Shown here: positions 1 through 9,409 of the stretch, one piece after another | Position numbering within the stretch: position 1 is the first letter of the stretch | How the letters are laid out: each line of letters begins with the position of its first letter | Assembly: GCA_018065035.1 (NCBI GenBank) | Contig: JAGHUC010000118.1 | Span: 1-40,125 of the forward strand | DNA from: Candidatus Egerieousia equi | GTDB lineage: Bacteria > Bacteroidota > Bacteroidia > Bacteroidales > UBA932 | Direction of reading: 5' to 3' | Length of the DNA stretch: 40,125 bases | The notes under the pieces: model-generated | The model's input: the letters and a program-made list of their open reading frames with translations, nothing else | Database searches by the model: none | What the model was told of the DNA's origin: nothing | Program-made: the position numbers and the translations under genes

Positions 1-1293
1 ATGAGTGTCAAGCTCCCTGAGCCTCAGAATGATACACAGCGATGGGAATGCAACAGGCTGGTGAACGAGGCTCTGATGGAAAATGCACGGCCAGCGCATC
101 CAAGCGTACACATTAATGTACCAATCAGCGAGCCGCTGTTCGATTTCAGCACGGAGGAACTGCCTGATGAAAGTGCGATCCACAGAATGCAGTGGAGCTG
201 GGATTATGCCAGGGAAATGATTGTCAGAAGGATTCTTGCCTGCAGCAAGCCGATGATTGTCATCGGGCAACTTACGCAGTACGCAATTGCTGATGATCTG
301 TTGAATCAGATTGCCGGGAAAATCACCGTTCTGGCTGAACCCGTATCCGGAGAAATCAGTTTCAACTATTTCACCGACCAGATGCTGTATGTGCTGAAGG
401 ATGTTCCGCAGGACATGAAGCCCGATTGCGTGATATATCTGGGCGGGAACACCATAAGCAAGAGACTCAGGCAGTTCCTGCGCAAGGACTGCTCCGAAGC
501 CTTTCACATAGTTGTTTCCGAGGACGGAGTCCTTCACGATATCTCAACACATACTTCACTGCTGATAGAAGGCATGCCTTGTGATTTCCTGGCCGACTTG
601 AACCACGGTCTGACGGACAAGGACATGAAGACGGCTTTCTACTGGAAATGGGCCGATTTGAGGAAGAGGATTTCTGAATCGCATGGCAGATTCGTTCCCG
701 AATATTCGCAGATGCTTGCAGTCAAGCTGCTTGAAAAGGAGGTAAAGGAAGATGTCATAGTGCATTACGCAAACAGCATGTCCGTAAGGTTGGGAGAAAT
801 TTACGCGAGACATTACATAAATTGCAACCGGGGTTTGAACGGGATTGAAGGCTCGTTGAGCACGTTCGCCGGTGCCGCACTGGCACAGATGCAGGAAGAT
901 CTCCGTTCGCCAAGAGCATACTGCGTAATCGGCGACCTGAGTTTCTTCTATGACCACAATGCATTATGGTTGAACCAATCGGGAGGGAACGTAAGGATAT
1001 TGCTACTTAACAACGGACAGGGAGGCATATTCAAGAGCCTCAGAGGTCTTGAAGCAAGTCCGGCGGCAGAAATGTTCGTTGCCGGGAAGCACGGACTTTC
1101 AGCAAAAGGAATCTGTGAAACTTTTGGTGTGAAATACTTGAAAGCACGGAACCAGGAAGAACTGGAAGCCGGCATCAGGGAACTTGCAAGCGCCGAATCC
1201 GAAAGGCCGGTACTGCTGGAAGTGTTCACGGACCCGGACAAGGACATTGAAGTCTACTCACAATATTACAGGAAACTGAAACTTGAACTTTGA
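1..1293 (+). CDS. menD: MenD, SEPHCHC synthase (5' truncated by window edge)
   Basis: Menaquinone biosynthesis: ThDP-dependent addition of 2-oxoglutarate-derived succinic semialdehyde to isochorismate, giving 2-succinyl-5-enolpyruvyl-6-hydroxy-3-cyclohexene-1-carboxylate. The visible 430 residues are the C-terminal three quarters of a protein that is usually about 550 aa. The window opens in the linker before the central domain, where the family's [10 protein letters not shown] motif lies at about residues 38-47. The N-terminal ThDP domain with the activating Glu is therefore outside the window, and the ATG at position 1 is probably an internal Met. The ThDP/Mg motif is clear: G311-D312 with N337-N338 closing it 28 residues later. 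menB follows 5 nt after the stop, so this is the upstream gene of a men operon. Confidence 0.95.
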   Translation: MSVKLPEPQNDTQRWECNRLVNEALMENARPAHPSVHINVPISEPLFDFSTEELPDESAIHRMQWSWDYAREMIVRRILACSKPMIVIGQLTQYAIADDLLNQIAGKITVLAEPVSGEISFNYFTDQMLYVLKDVPQDMKPDCVIYLGGNTISKRLRQFLRKDCSEAFHIVVSEDGVLHDISTHTSLLIEGMPCDFLADLNHGLTDKDMKTAFYWKWADLRKRISESHGRFVPEYSQMLAVKLLEKEVKEDVIVHYANSMSVRLGEIYARHYINCNRGLNGIEGSLSTFAGAALAQMQEDLRSPRAYCVIGDLSFFYDHNALWLNQSGGNVRILLLNNGQGGIFKSLRGLEASPAAEMFVAGKHGLSAKGICETFGVKYLKARNQEELEAGIRELASAESERPVLLEVFTDPDKDIEVYSQYYRKLKLEL

Positions 1294-1298
1294 AGAAT

Positions 1299-2153
1299 AT
1301 GGAATGGAAATCGATGCATGAATTCAAGGAGATTCTCCTTGAAGAATACGATGGAATAGCAAAGATAAGCATTAACAGACCGCAGTACAGAAATGCGTTC
1401 ACGCCACTGACCACTGCCGAACTGTCACAGGCATTCACTATTGTCCGTGAAGCACAGCATATAAGGGTGGCATTGCTCACCGGAGCCCAGACGCCTCGTA
1501 AGGAAGGTCAGAGTGAGGAGGAATGGCTCAGGACCCAGGCATTCTGTTCCGGCGGTGACATGCACTGCAAGGGAAGAGGCGGATACATCGATCAGGATGG
1601 CACACCACGTCTATCGGTCCTTGACGTTCAGATGCAGATACGCCGGCTTCCAAAGCCTGTGATTGCAATGGTGAATGGTTTTGCCATTGGTGGCGGACAC
1701 GTTCTGCACGTAGTCTGTGACCTCACAATTGCAGCAGAGAACGCAAAATTCGGACAGACAGGTCCGAAAGTCGGTTCATTCGATGCCGGATTCGGTTCAT
1801 CATATCTTGCACGTATTGTAGGCCAGAAGAAAGCGCGCGAGATATGGTTCATGTGCAGGCAGTATACGGCGGCTGAAGCCGAGCGGATGGGCATGGTGAA
1901 CAAGGTTGTTCCTCTCAAGGATCTTGAGCAGGAATGTGTGGACTGGGCCCATAGGATGATGGAGCTCTCGCCTCTTGCCCTGCGCATGATAAAGATGGGG
2001 CTCAATGCAGAGCTCGACGGTCAGGCCGGCATTCAGGAACTGGCCGGTGATTGCACCGCATTGTATTATATGCTGGATGAAGCCCAGGAGGGCGGCAGGG
2101 CCTTCCTTGAGAAACGCAAGCCTGATTGGGGCAAGTTTCCTCTGGTTCCTTGA
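1299..2153 (+). CDS. menB: MenB, 1,4-dihydroxy-2-naphthoyl-CoA synthase
   Basis: Crotonase-fold enzyme that closes the second ring of menaquinone by Dieckmann-type condensation of o-succinylbenzoyl-CoA. Family motifs are present: AFCSGGD (oxyanion hole region), [22 protein letters not shown], and the MenB-specific [15 protein letters not shown] loop. The C-terminal stretch ending in [11 protein letters not shown] matches the family. I chose ATG 1299 (284 aa) because it sits 5 nt after the menD stop and gives a normal N-terminus. A TTG at 1290 overlapping menD would add three residues and is less likely. About 15 extra residues lie before AFCSGGD (roughly residues 66-80), rich in Glu, Lys and Arg. 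Many MenB proteins are shorter at that point. Confidence 0.97.
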   Translation: MEWKSMHEFKEILLEEYDGIAKISINRPQYRNAFTPLTTAELSQAFTIVREAQHIRVALLTGAQTPRKEGQSEEEWLRTQAFCSGGDMHCKGRGGYIDQDGTPRLSVLDVQMQIRRLPKPVIAMVNGFAIGGGHVLHVVCDLTIAAENAKFGQTGPKVGSFDAGFGSSYLARIVGQKKAREIWFMCRQYTAAEAERMGMVNKVVPLKDLEQECVDWAHRMMELSPLALRMIKMGLNAELDGQAGIQELAGDCTALYYMLDEAQEGGRAFLEKRKPDWGKFPLVP

Positions 2154-2157
2154 TGCT

Positions 2158-3207
2158 ATGGAAATCGAACTGAGAAGAGAAAAACTGCATTTCAAGATAC
2201 CGGCAAGGACCAGCCGCGGGGAATACACCGAGCACGAAATGCTCATAGTGAAACTTAGCGGAAACGGGTGCAGCGGCATTGGGGAATGCGCGCCGCTTCC
2301 TGACCTTTCCTGTGACAGGGATGCCTACAAGGATTTGAATGAAGTGCATTCACTTCTCAAGGACGCATTCGCGTTCAACGGTTCGCGCCAGGCACATTCG
2401 GATTCCGCATTGCATGAAACGATTTACGAAAAGCTGCGCAACTACCCCGCCCTGCTCTTTGCGGTGGAATCAGCCCTGGCGGAGATGAATCAATCGCCGG
2501 AACTTTACGATACGGATTTTGCCAGGGGAATGGAAGGAATTCCTATCAACGGGCTGGTATGGATGGCCGACCATGGAACAATGCTAAGGCAGATGGAGAA
2601 AAAGATAGCCGCTGGCTACAGATGCATCAAGCTTAAGATCGGCGCAATAAAGTGGGAAGAGGAGATGAGCCTGATTAGAAGCATACGCTCACGTTTCTCC
2701 GAAAATGAGCTGCAATTGAGGGTCGATGCGAACGGTGCGTTCTCAGTTGAGGAGGCAGCGGACAAATTGGATGAACTATCGCAGTACAGAATACATTCAA
2801 TAGAGCAGCCTGTAAGGCAAGGGCAATGGGAGGAGATGGCCAGGCTGTGCCGGACTTCAAAAGTGCCGGTTGCCCTTGATGAAGAGCTTATAGGGATAAA
2901 CACAGCGGAAGAGAAGGAAAGGATGCTTGACGCTGTGAAACCGCAGTATATAGTGGTGAAGCCTACGCTTCACGGTGGAATGACAGGCAGCAGGGAGTGG
3001 ATTGAAATGGCCCGGAAAAGGGGCATAAAGTCATGGATTACAAGTGCGCTGGAAAGCAATATAGGGCTGAAAAACGTGGCCTTGCTGGCTGCGTCGGTCT
3101 ATTCAGGCAAATGGGAGTTACCACAGGGGCTTGGAACCGGTCTGTTGTTCACCAGCAATTTTGAAACTGGAGTACATATCAGGGATGGACATATCTGGAT
3201 TTCTTGA
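2158..3207 (+). CDS. menC: MenC, o-succinylbenzoate synthase
   Basis: Enolase-superfamily dehydratase that converts SHCHC to o-succinylbenzoate in menaquinone synthesis. The superfamily's catalytic set is intact: the KxK pair at K158/K160, metal ligands D190 (VDANG), E216 (SIEQP) and D241 (ALDEE), and the opposite-face lysine K268 (VVKPT). ATG 2158 (349 aa) lies 4 nt after the menB stop and starts at the usual N-terminal strand. Upstream in-frame starts fall inside menB. The 3' end overlaps the menE start by 23 nt, which suggests translational coupling. Confidence 0.95.
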   Translation: MEIELRREKLHFKIPARTSRGEYTEHEMLIVKLSGNGCSGIGECAPLPDLSCDRDAYKDLNEVHSLLKDAFAFNGSRQAHSDSALHETIYEKLRNYPALLFAVESALAEMNQSPELYDTDFARGMEGIPINGLVWMADHGTMLRQMEKKIAAGYRCIKLKIGAIKWEEEMSLIRSIRSRFSENELQLRVDANGAFSVEEAADKLDELSQYRIHSIEQPVRQGQWEEMARLCRTSKVPVALDEELIGINTAEEKERMLDAVKPQYIVVKPTLHGGMTGSREWIEMARKRGIKSWITSALESNIGLKNVALLAASVYSGKWELPQGLGTGLLFTSNFETGVHIRDGHIWIS

Positions 3208-4165
3208 GGAATGGAATAATTCTTCTGACAGCGTTCTTGTTCACACAAGCGGAAGCACGGGCAAACCAAAGCCAATGATGGTCCGGAAGGCCAGGATGCT
3301 TGCGTCCGCGAAAATCACCTGTGACTTCCTCGGACTTGAGGAAGGAAACAGGGCGCTCCTGTGCATGCCCCTGGATTTCATTGCCGGAAAGATGATGGTA
3401 GTGCGTTCAATCGAACGTAAGATGGAACTTATCAACGTTGAACCGAGCAGCCATCCGCTGGCAGGTATGAACGGGCAATGCTTTGATCTGATTGCAATGG
3501 TCCCTTATCAGGTTCATTGCTCCGTGCAAGTGCCACAGGAAAGGGAGATTCTTATGAATTGCAAGAATCTGATAATTGGTGGCGGTGCCGTTTCAGATGA
3601 ACTGCAAAAGGAACTGGAAGGTTTTCCGAACGCTGTATGGAGCACATACGGAATGACCGAAACGCTCTCGCATATTGCACTGAGACGGCTGAACGGGTCT
3701 GGGAGAAGCGAATGGTACACCCCTTTTGAAAATGTAAGAATAGGCACGGACAAGGATGGCTGCCTCTGGATTGACGCCCCGCTTATTCACGACGGGGTGC
3801 TTCAGACAAATGACATAGCCGAATTGCATACAGATTCCACGACTGGCAAGTCATTATTCAAAATACTCGGACGCAAGGACAATGTAATCTGCAGCGGAGG
3901 AATCAAACTTCAGATTGAGCGGATTGAACAGGCGCTCAGGCCGTACATGAAAGTTCCGTTCTGCATAAGCAGGCGCAAGGATGAAAAGTTCGGGGAGATT
4001 GCAGTTCTTCTGATTGAGGGTACCCAGGAAAATCTCACGGAGGCAGTGAACAGACTTGAAAAATATTCAAGGCCTAAAGACATAGTGTCCGTGAGCAGGA
4101 TTCCTCTGACAGGAACCGGGAAGATTGACCGCCGTGCAGCAGAGCTTCTTGCCACAAAGCAGTGA
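3185..4165 (+). CDS. menE: MenE, o-succinylbenzoate-CoA ligase (short form)
   Basis: ANL-superfamily acyl-CoA synthetase that adenylates o-succinylbenzoate and transfers it to CoA, feeding MenB. Visible motifs are the phosphate loop HTSGSTGKPKP starting near residue 18, the A5-like STYGMTET, the hinge GRKDNVICSGGIK, and the A10 motif GTGKIDRR with catalytic K313. At 326 aa it is much shorter than the roughly 450 aa E. coli enzyme. Almost the whole N-terminal subdomain before the phosphate loop is missing, and the men context supports the assignment. ATG 3185 overlaps menC by 23 nt. Last gene of the men operon, convergent with the next gene and only 18 nt from its stop. Confidence 0.93.
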   Translation: MDISGFLEEWNNSSDSVLVHTSGSTGKPKPMMVRKARMLASAKITCDFLGLEEGNRALLCMPLDFIAGKMMVVRSIERKMELINVEPSSHPLAGMNGQCFDLIAMVPYQVHCSVQVPQEREILMNCKNLIIGGGAVSDELQKELEGFPNAVWSTYGMTETLSHIALRRLNGSGRSEWYTPFENVRIGTDKDGCLWIDAPLIHDGVLQTNDIAELHTDSTTGKSLFKILGRKDNVICSGGIKLQIERIEQALRPYMKVPFCISRRKDEKFGEIAVLLIEGTQENLTEAVNRLEKYSRPKDIVSVSRIPLTGTGKIDRRAAELLATKQ

Positions 4166-4183
4166 ATGGCTTAAGCACCGGTT

Positions 4184-4621
4184 TCAAATCCATCCTGAAA
4201 CGAGATTCCAGAGCAGGAAACGTCCGGCTTTGCCCACGAGCATAAGAAGAAGTGTCCAGAATGCAGGTGTACGGTAAAATCCCAACGCTATTGCAAACAC
4301 GTCTCCGACTACAGGAATCCACGTAAGGAGCGCGAGCCAGACTCCGTACTTGTCAACCAGCCTTTTCTGTTTCTCAAGAGTTGCATGCTTGATATGAAAA
4401 TACTTTTCAAGCCATTTCCATTTAGCCAGATAGCCAAGATAGTATGAAGTGACTCCGCCGAGCCAGTTTCCCAATGTACCTACGATGAAACATGCCAGAG
4501 GCCGCTTTGTGGCAAGAAGCACGGCAATGTACAGCGCATCCGAGCTGAATGGTATCACCGTTGCCGCCAGAAAGCAGCCTATGAAAAGTCCCGTCAGACC
4601 TAAAGTTTCCAATCCAAGCAT
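4184..4621 (-). CDS. YqaA-like small DedA/VTT-family membrane protein
   Basis: Inner-membrane protein of 145 aa resembling the YqaA branch of the DedA/SNARE-associated (VTT) superfamily. Visible features are a hydrophobic N-terminus, a polar stretch FSSDALYIAVL, the glycine-rich segment GTLGNWLGGVTSYYLGY around residues 48-64, an amphipathic linker with KWLEKYF, and a WIPVVGDVFAIALGF re-entrant-like segment near 101-115. Larger DedA proteins have been linked to lipid-carrier flipping. The role of the YqaA branch is not settled, so no substrate is assigned. No other in-frame ATG exists in the first 100 residues, so the start at 4621 is well supported. The promoter places transcription start almost on this codon. 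Confidence 0.8.
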   Translation of the reverse strand: MLGLETLGLTGLFIGCFLAATVIPFSSDALYIAVLLATKRPLACFIVGTLGNWLGGVTSYYLGYLAKWKWLEKYFHIKHATLEKQKRLVDKYGVWLALLTWIPVVGDVFAIALGFYRTPAFWTLLLMLVGKAGRFLLWNLVSGWI

Positions 4622-4625
4622 GGGG

Positions 4626-4657
4626 CAAATATAAGCAAATGCCCGTACGCTTACAAT
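4626..4657 (-). promoter_or_regulatory. Bacteroidota-type promoter for the yqaA-like gene
   Basis: On the minus strand, TATATTTG (4633-4626) fits the -7 consensus TAnnTTTG. ATTG at 4657-4654 lies exactly 20 nt upstream as a -33 box. Only four bases separate the -7 element from the ATG at 4621, so the mRNA would be leaderless or nearly so. A 5-bp inverted repeat, GGGCA (4623-4627) and TGCCC (4640-4644), overlaps the element. It could also act on the 3' end of the pilus operon, but it has no U-tract. Confidence 0.6.
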
Positions 4658-4660
4658 TCA

Positions 4661-7432
4661 TCAGAACAGATTTCTGTACAGTACCTGCCAGTCAACATCC
4701 TTGCAGAAACCGCTCAAGCCTGAGTTTTTCTGAACATATCTGTACCAGAAGCCCTTATGGTTTGCAACATTTGTCATTGACGGCACAGCCAGCCTTGTTC
4801 CGTCGAAATGTCTGGCTGGCGCATTGCTCCCCGTATACTTGAAGCTGGAATTGTAATACCTTCCATCCGCACTGCTCAACTCAATATACGGATACTCCGA
4901 ATCCTTGACGAATGTGATATCATAATCAATGTAGTACTCTGTGTGGGAGTCGCCTTCGCCTGAATAGTGGAATTGTCTTCCATCGTACGAGTAGTCGAAG
5001 GACAGATCGGAGAACAGGGAATTGTCAATATTGGATCTGAAATGTTTCACGCATCTTACAATAAGCTCATCAACATAGCTGTACCTGTTCCTGGAAATGG
5101 AATTCCTGCTGTCACTCTTCATATAACTGATGATATACACCATTTCAGCGAACTTCAAATCCACATTGGCGCTAGCGCAGTCCTCGATGAATTCATTTTC
5201 AGTTCCAACAGCTCCATCAGGCTTGATGTACTTCACTCCCGAAAAGTCTCCGTCCAATCTGAAATTCACTCTGTAATGACCGTTAAGTGCCGTTCCGGGA
5301 CTAGGATACGAGAATCTGCACTCATCCCTGTTCCAGAGCAGTTCTGTTGAGGACGGTGCGGACACCGGAACGATAGCGCTTCCGCTTGTTCCGGAAGTTG
5401 AACAGTCCTTGAACCAGGACATTGACAGATGAGCATCAGCAGGGCAATCTATCAATTTGTCTGTATATTGAGTTCCGTTGTAGTAATTCATCATGCAAAG
5501 CTGTTCGTTTTGAAGCAGTCTCATAGCTTGCACAATAGTATATGAACATTCATCATAAACACTGTGGCCCTTCACATAAGCCCTGATTCTGCCCTGATTT
5601 TCAGCCAAGCAATTATTATTCAGATAATTAGCCTGAACTTTGATTGAATACCTACCAGCGAGGCATGAAATTTTTCCGCTTTCATCTGTGAAAGTTGAAG
5701 ACAGGCCGTCGCAATATGCCAGGCTCACTCCCAATGAAGAGGCATGCGGTGGTGTAATCGAGTATTTCAAATCAGTCCCGAAACCCGCTGCAAGTGATAC
5801 AGTTCCTTCCTCAAGAGATATCCCGAGTTCACTTACATTGATTGCACACTCCGCAATGGCTAAACCCATCTGAGTACCTATCACCGCCTGACCGGTGCCC
5901 TTGGACCTTACAACAACTCCATTCCTGTCCACCGAAAGAATCTCAACGCAATCATCTCCAGACAGAACTCTGATATCCGGCACCTGTCCGGCAGGCATGT
6001 CAAGTTCAGAGAAAGCCACGTGTCTCACTTCATACTCATCGTCATTCAGATACCACAAAGGCACAAGGCTTTCATCAAACTTAATCCTGTACGGATAAGG
6101 CTCCAGGTTCACGGAGAATTCAGTGCTGCCCCTTCTTAGTGTGCCATCTGTCGATTCTGCACTCAGCACAGCTGTTCCGCTGTAAAGTCCGTAAATAAGA
6201 AAAGGTCCCCTGTTGTCATCAATTTCATTGATTTGTGAGAGGGAAAGTTCCTTTTTGCCATCGACAGTGTAAAAACCGGCTATTCCGGATTGTGAAACGG
6301 TCCACTTCAAATGCTTGCTGGAAGCATCATCAGGACTCACCAGTGCCCGGAACGGAACTTTCTCGTTCTCATTCAGTTCGTTATCATCCATCCTGACCTC
6401 AACAGCGGAAGTCAGGGTTTCCAGTCCATCGGTCACGACCCTCCAGCTCACTTCATCAACCCCGCCATCCGCAGAGAACTTGAGTTTCACATCGTATATG
6501 CTGTTCCTTTCCAAGGAAAAATCAGAAGCATTCCTACCTGGATACAGTCTGTACATTATCTCACCCCTTTTACGTGGCGATGAATATTTTCCTTTCACGC
6601 ATATATAGGTGCACAGATCATTGTACCTGCTTGATTGAGGAAAGAACTTGGTCATCTGGGAAGTATTGTCAGGCAGCAGCTCCCCCTGAACATTCTCATA
6701 ACAGTAGAAGACCATTTTATCATCAAGTCCGGAAGGGACCACGGAATAAGCGCTGCCGCGGCATTCCGATTCGTCCCCTGGAGCATTCTTTTTAAAATAA
6801 TACACCTGCGATGGTATATTCACTATACTCACCTCTCCTATCTCAAGGGAAACGTTCTCGTTCAAGGCGGAAGTATCGAAGGAAAGGCCAATTCTGGCAG
6901 TCATTCTCCTGAAATACAGTTTCACCTTATAACCCTCGCCGTTCGCTTCCAGCTGAGCGCTGGATGTCATGAGAAGTCTGGGTGCATTCTCCACCTCGCT
7001 GTTCAGTCCGCCAGATGATTCATTTTCATAAACGGAATTCACCATTTCCTTTTCGTTCGCCGGCACCGGACTGATCTGAGTGCCATTGGCAATGGCATAC
7101 ATTGTATATGAGGCATTCCTGACAAGACGCATATTGATTCTTGCATCATCTCCCGCCATGAATTCACCGTTTTCCGCCAGCATGCCTTCCGAATCGTAAA
7201 CATAGTAGTGGAACCATTCTATCCTGCTCTCCCATTTCTCGTACTCAGAATGGCTGTATTCACGGCTTTTAGTTTCAAGTTCCGGAACATTGTATTCCAC
7301 CTCAACGCTCAGCATCTCAGGCTGATTTTCGTAATCGGGAATTTCGTCCGGTTCCAGATCCTCCGTAACCGAGCAGGAGAGCATTGTGACTGCAGCAATT
7401 GCCGCACACATAAGCAAAACTATCTTTTTCAT
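4661..7432 (-). CDS. Large DUF4906-like lipoprotein, probable pilus tip or accessory fimbrillin
   Basis: A 923-aa exported lipoprotein that closes the pilus operon. The signal peptide ends in a lipobox with C20 (MLSC) followed by an acidic linker. Residues about 40-340 look like the N-terminal part of fimbrillin-type proteins: an opening strand, a YVYDSEGMLAENGEF segment, and a MTARIGLSFD strand typical of the family. Residues about 355-460 and 545-640 look like bacterial Ig-like (BIG2-type) modules. The Cys-containing C-terminal third is unrecognised beyond resemblance to DUF4906 proteins. By position after the Mfa2-type anchor it is a candidate tip adhesin. ATG 7432 was chosen over the longer frame because it starts a perfect signal peptide 2 nt after the upstream stop. 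Exact family membership is an inference. Confidence 0.7.
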   Translation of the reverse strand: MKKIVLLMCAAIAAVTMLSCSVTEDLEPDEIPDYENQPEMLSVEVEYNVPELETKSREYSHSEYEKWESRIEWFHYYVYDSEGMLAENGEFMAGDDARINMRLVRNASYTMYAIANGTQISPVPANEKEMVNSVYENESSGGLNSEVENAPRLLMTSSAQLEANGEGYKVKLYFRRMTARIGLSFDTSALNENVSLEIGEVSIVNIPSQVYYFKKNAPGDESECRGSAYSVVPSGLDDKMVFYCYENVQGELLPDNTSQMTKFFPQSSRYNDLCTYICVKGKYSSPRKRGEIMYRLYPGRNASDFSLERNSIYDVKLKFSADGGVDEVSWRVVTDGLETLTSAVEVRMDDNELNENEKVPFRALVSPDDASSKHLKWTVSQSGIAGFYTVDGKKELSLSQINEIDDNRGPFLIYGLYSGTAVLSAESTDGTLRRGSTEFSVNLEPYPYRIKFDESLVPLWYLNDDEYEVRHVAFSELDMPAGQVPDIRVLSGDDCVEILSVDRNGVVVRSKGTGQAVIGTQMGLAIAECAINVSELGISLEEGTVSLAAGFGTDLKYSITPPHASSLGVSLAYCDGLSSTFTDESGKISCLAGRYSIKVQANYLNNNCLAENQGRIRAYVKGHSVYDECSYTIVQAMRLLQNEQLCMMNYYNGTQYTDKLIDCPADAHLSMSWFKDCSTSGTSGSAIVPVSAPSSTELLWNRDECRFSYPSPGTALNGHYRVNFRLDGDFSGVKYIKPDGAVGTENEFIEDCASANVDLKFAEMVYIISYMKSDSRNSISRNRYSYVDELIVRCVKHFRSNIDNSLFSDLSFDYSYDGRQFHYSGEGDSHTEYYIDYDITFVKDSEYPYIELSSADGRYYNSSFKYTGSNAPARHFDGTRLAVPSMTNVANHKGFWYRYVQKNSGLSGFCKDVDWQVLYRNLF

Positions 7433-7434
7433 AT

Positions 7435-8265
7435 TTAAAATTCTATCCTGTATGGCGGACAATCCGTCCAATCATTGATTGTAATTCCTGTTACATTGAA
7501 AGAATAATCAAGGCTGAAAGTGATATCGTCAAGATTCCTCTTCTCCATATCAAAGCCGGCATCCTGCAGATATTTCCATATAGGAATCGAGAAACGTGCG
7601 CTTCCCTTTTTCTCAAACGGAAGAATCAGCTCAAGCTCTGAAGTATTCTTCAAATCATTTCTCAGCATGTTGAAACTTGCGGCATTCTGGCCGTCAGGCA
7701 GCTGTCTGAGCAGCAAGCTTGTACTTGCATCACCTCCCACGCTTCCGCCTTGGATGTAATATCCGCTCACCGGCTGATGGTATATCAGTTCCATCTCTTG
7801 CTCGAAGGACATTGACGGGCTGAACAGAAGAGTCACTCTTGAGAACTCCTTGGTGAGCGACAGCTTGTGATAAAGCTCGTCACATCGGCTGTCGGCATGC
7901 TCTATTTCCCTGTACAGACTGTCCGCATCAACGCTTTTCCTTTTCAGGAAATATGTATCAGTGCCACTGCCGTGGAACTCCAGATGTTTCATATTGCCCC
8001 ATACACAAATGTCCAGAGTCTGCAACCTGTCTATATCAATTGATACGGGGCTGCTGAAATCCGTTATGTACACTTTTTTCATATATGAGCTGCGACTGCT
8101 TCCATCAAGGATCCACACATCCAATGTCCTGACAGAAGCCGGCAATCCGCTGCAATCAAGGGTAAGGACACAAGGGCATTCTCCCCTGTCTTCAAAGGTC
8201 TTCGAGCAGGAAGCGAACAGGAACAGCAGCATTGCAGTTGCATACGGGGCAATAGCTTTCATCAT
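7435..8265 (-). CDS. FimB/Mfa2-family fimbrial anchor lipoprotein
   Basis: Outer-membrane lipoprotein of the FimB/Mfa2 family, which in Porphyromonas gingivalis anchors the pilus and limits its length. The signal peptide ends in ASC, followed by a short linker and the family's opening motif (EDRGECPCVLTLD, near residues 24-36). Next come fimbrillin-like beta segments such as TLDVWILD and ICVWGNMKHL, and a C-terminal strand NDWTDCPPYRIEF. The Met-Met pair at 8265/8262 gives 276 or 275 aa; the longer frame overlaps the fimbrillin gene and spoils the signal peptide. The gene starts 7 nt after the fimbrillin stop and ends 2 nt before the DUF4906-like start, so the three are co-transcribed. Confidence 0.88.
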   Translation of the reverse strand: MMKAIAPYATAMLLFLFASCSKTFEDRGECPCVLTLDCSGLPASVRTLDVWILDGSSRSSYMKKVYITDFSSPVSIDIDRLQTLDICVWGNMKHLEFHGSGTDTYFLKRKSVDADSLYREIEHADSRCDELYHKLSLTKEFSRVTLLFSPSMSFEQEMELIYHQPVSGYYIQGGSVGGDASTSLLLRQLPDGQNAASFNMLRNDLKNTSELELILPFEKKGSARFSIPIWKYLQDAGFDMEKRNLDDITFSLDYSFNVTGITINDWTDCPPYRIEF

Positions 8266-8272
8266 TCGAATA

Positions 8273-9370
8273 TTAGAAGTTAACAACAACGGAAGGAACA
8301 ATGGTCCAGTCTTCTACGTTAACCGAAACCGAAACGGTGCCGTTCACGATTGGCTCGTTAGGGTCCAGGGAGCCTGCCTTGCTTATGACAACGCTCAATT
8401 CGTAAGACTTGTTCCTTTCAATACCAGGCTTTATTTCAGCGTTTGAAACATAGCCGAATCCTGTTCTGTTCACATTGATAGGATAATAGTAGGTCACTCC
8501 GTTGAGAGTACCTTCAATTACCAGCCTTGTGTAATAATCCTTTCCTGCTGAATTCTCCTGCTCGATAGCATTCTCAAAAGCATAGAACCAGCGGGCGGTG
8601 GAATTGCCGGTATCGTCAACTTTATCAGCTATGCTTTCATACAGCATTCCGGACATGGCCAGTCCCTTGCAGTCATTCTCAATGTATTTGGCTAGGTTCA
8701 GAATCTGAGAGCCGGATCTGTCACTGCCATTCCACAGAAGTTTCTCAGCATGTACATTTATCAGGTATGCTTTCACATTCTGAAGAGTTGAACCCTCGAG
8801 AGGTGTTCCGGCGAATGCTGTCTTCACGCTTGCGAGTTTCACCCTTGCAACCATTCTATTTACAGAGATAGTAATATCATTGCTGGTACTCAGTTCCACA
8901 TCCTTGAATCCGCTCATAGTGAAGTTCTTGAGATTCTCATTCTTCAACAATGAAATCTCTTCCTTGAATTTTGCCAGTGTGTTCACACCTGCGTAATTGT
9001 TAGCATTATGGCTGTTGCAAACTGCATAAATGGTCTTCTTTCCTGTGGAAGCCGTGAGTTCCAGACCGGACAGTCCCTTTGTCAGATCGGAAGATGAATA
9101 TTTCTTGTACAATTCCAGCTGACCGTTGTCCGCAGCCGTTTCGCCGGTGTTCTTGAAAATGAAGATTTCAAGAGTGTTCACTGTGTTGTCATCGGATTTG
9201 ATTCCGTGTCCGCTGCCGGAGGCCTTTGTCTGAAGGGAGGTCTCACCCTGAATGCTCAAATGAACTTTTGCAACGTTATTTTCCTGAACTGTTTCAAGAT
9301 TGTTTTCCTTCGAACAGGAAACCATGAACAAGGCTGTCAGTGACAGCAAGCATAAAACAGATTTTTTCAT
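8273..9370 (-). CDS. Major fimbrillin (FimA/Mfa1 family, type V pilus subunit)
   Basis: Structural pilin of a type V pilus, exported as a lipoprotein and, in studied members, polymerised outside the cell by donor-strand exchange after proteolytic trimming. A 365-aa product with lipobox C19 (MVSC), an Asn-rich linker, and the family pattern of an N-terminal domain (TLEIFIFKN, KKTIYAVCNSH, VNRMVARVKL at roughly 70-185) and a C-terminal domain (WFYAFEN, TRLVIEGTL, YYYPINVN). It closes on the terminal strand EDWTIVPSVVVNF, the likely donor strand. Lys/Arg residues between about 50 and 65 are candidate protease sites, but none is diagnostic. A 39-nt A-rich leader without a Shine-Dalgarno sequence precedes it. 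Confidence 0.92.
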   Translation of the reverse strand: MKKSVLCLLSLTALFMVSCSKENNLETVQENNVAKVHLSIQGETSLQTKASGSGHGIKSDDNTVNTLEIFIFKNTGETAADNGQLELYKKYSSSDLTKGLSGLELTASTGKKTIYAVCNSHNANNYAGVNTLAKFKEEISLLKNENLKNFTMSGFKDVELSTSNDITISVNRMVARVKLASVKTAFAGTPLEGSTLQNVKAYLINVHAEKLLWNGSDRSGSQILNLAKYIENDCKGLAMSGMLYESIADKVDDTGNSTARWFYAFENAIEQENSAGKDYYTRLVIEGTLNGVTYYYPINVNRTGFGYVSNAEIKPGIERNKSYELSVVISKAGSLDPNEPIVNGTVSVSVNVEDWTIVPSVVVNF

Positions 9371-9409
9371 TTGTTTTTGATTTTGGTTAATAATTTGGTT
9401 TATAACTAT

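Noticed and set aside
1-3. ATG at position 1 as the true menD start
   Set aside because: The protein would lack the N-terminal ThDP domain; the frame is open to the window edge and the family is about 120 residues longer.
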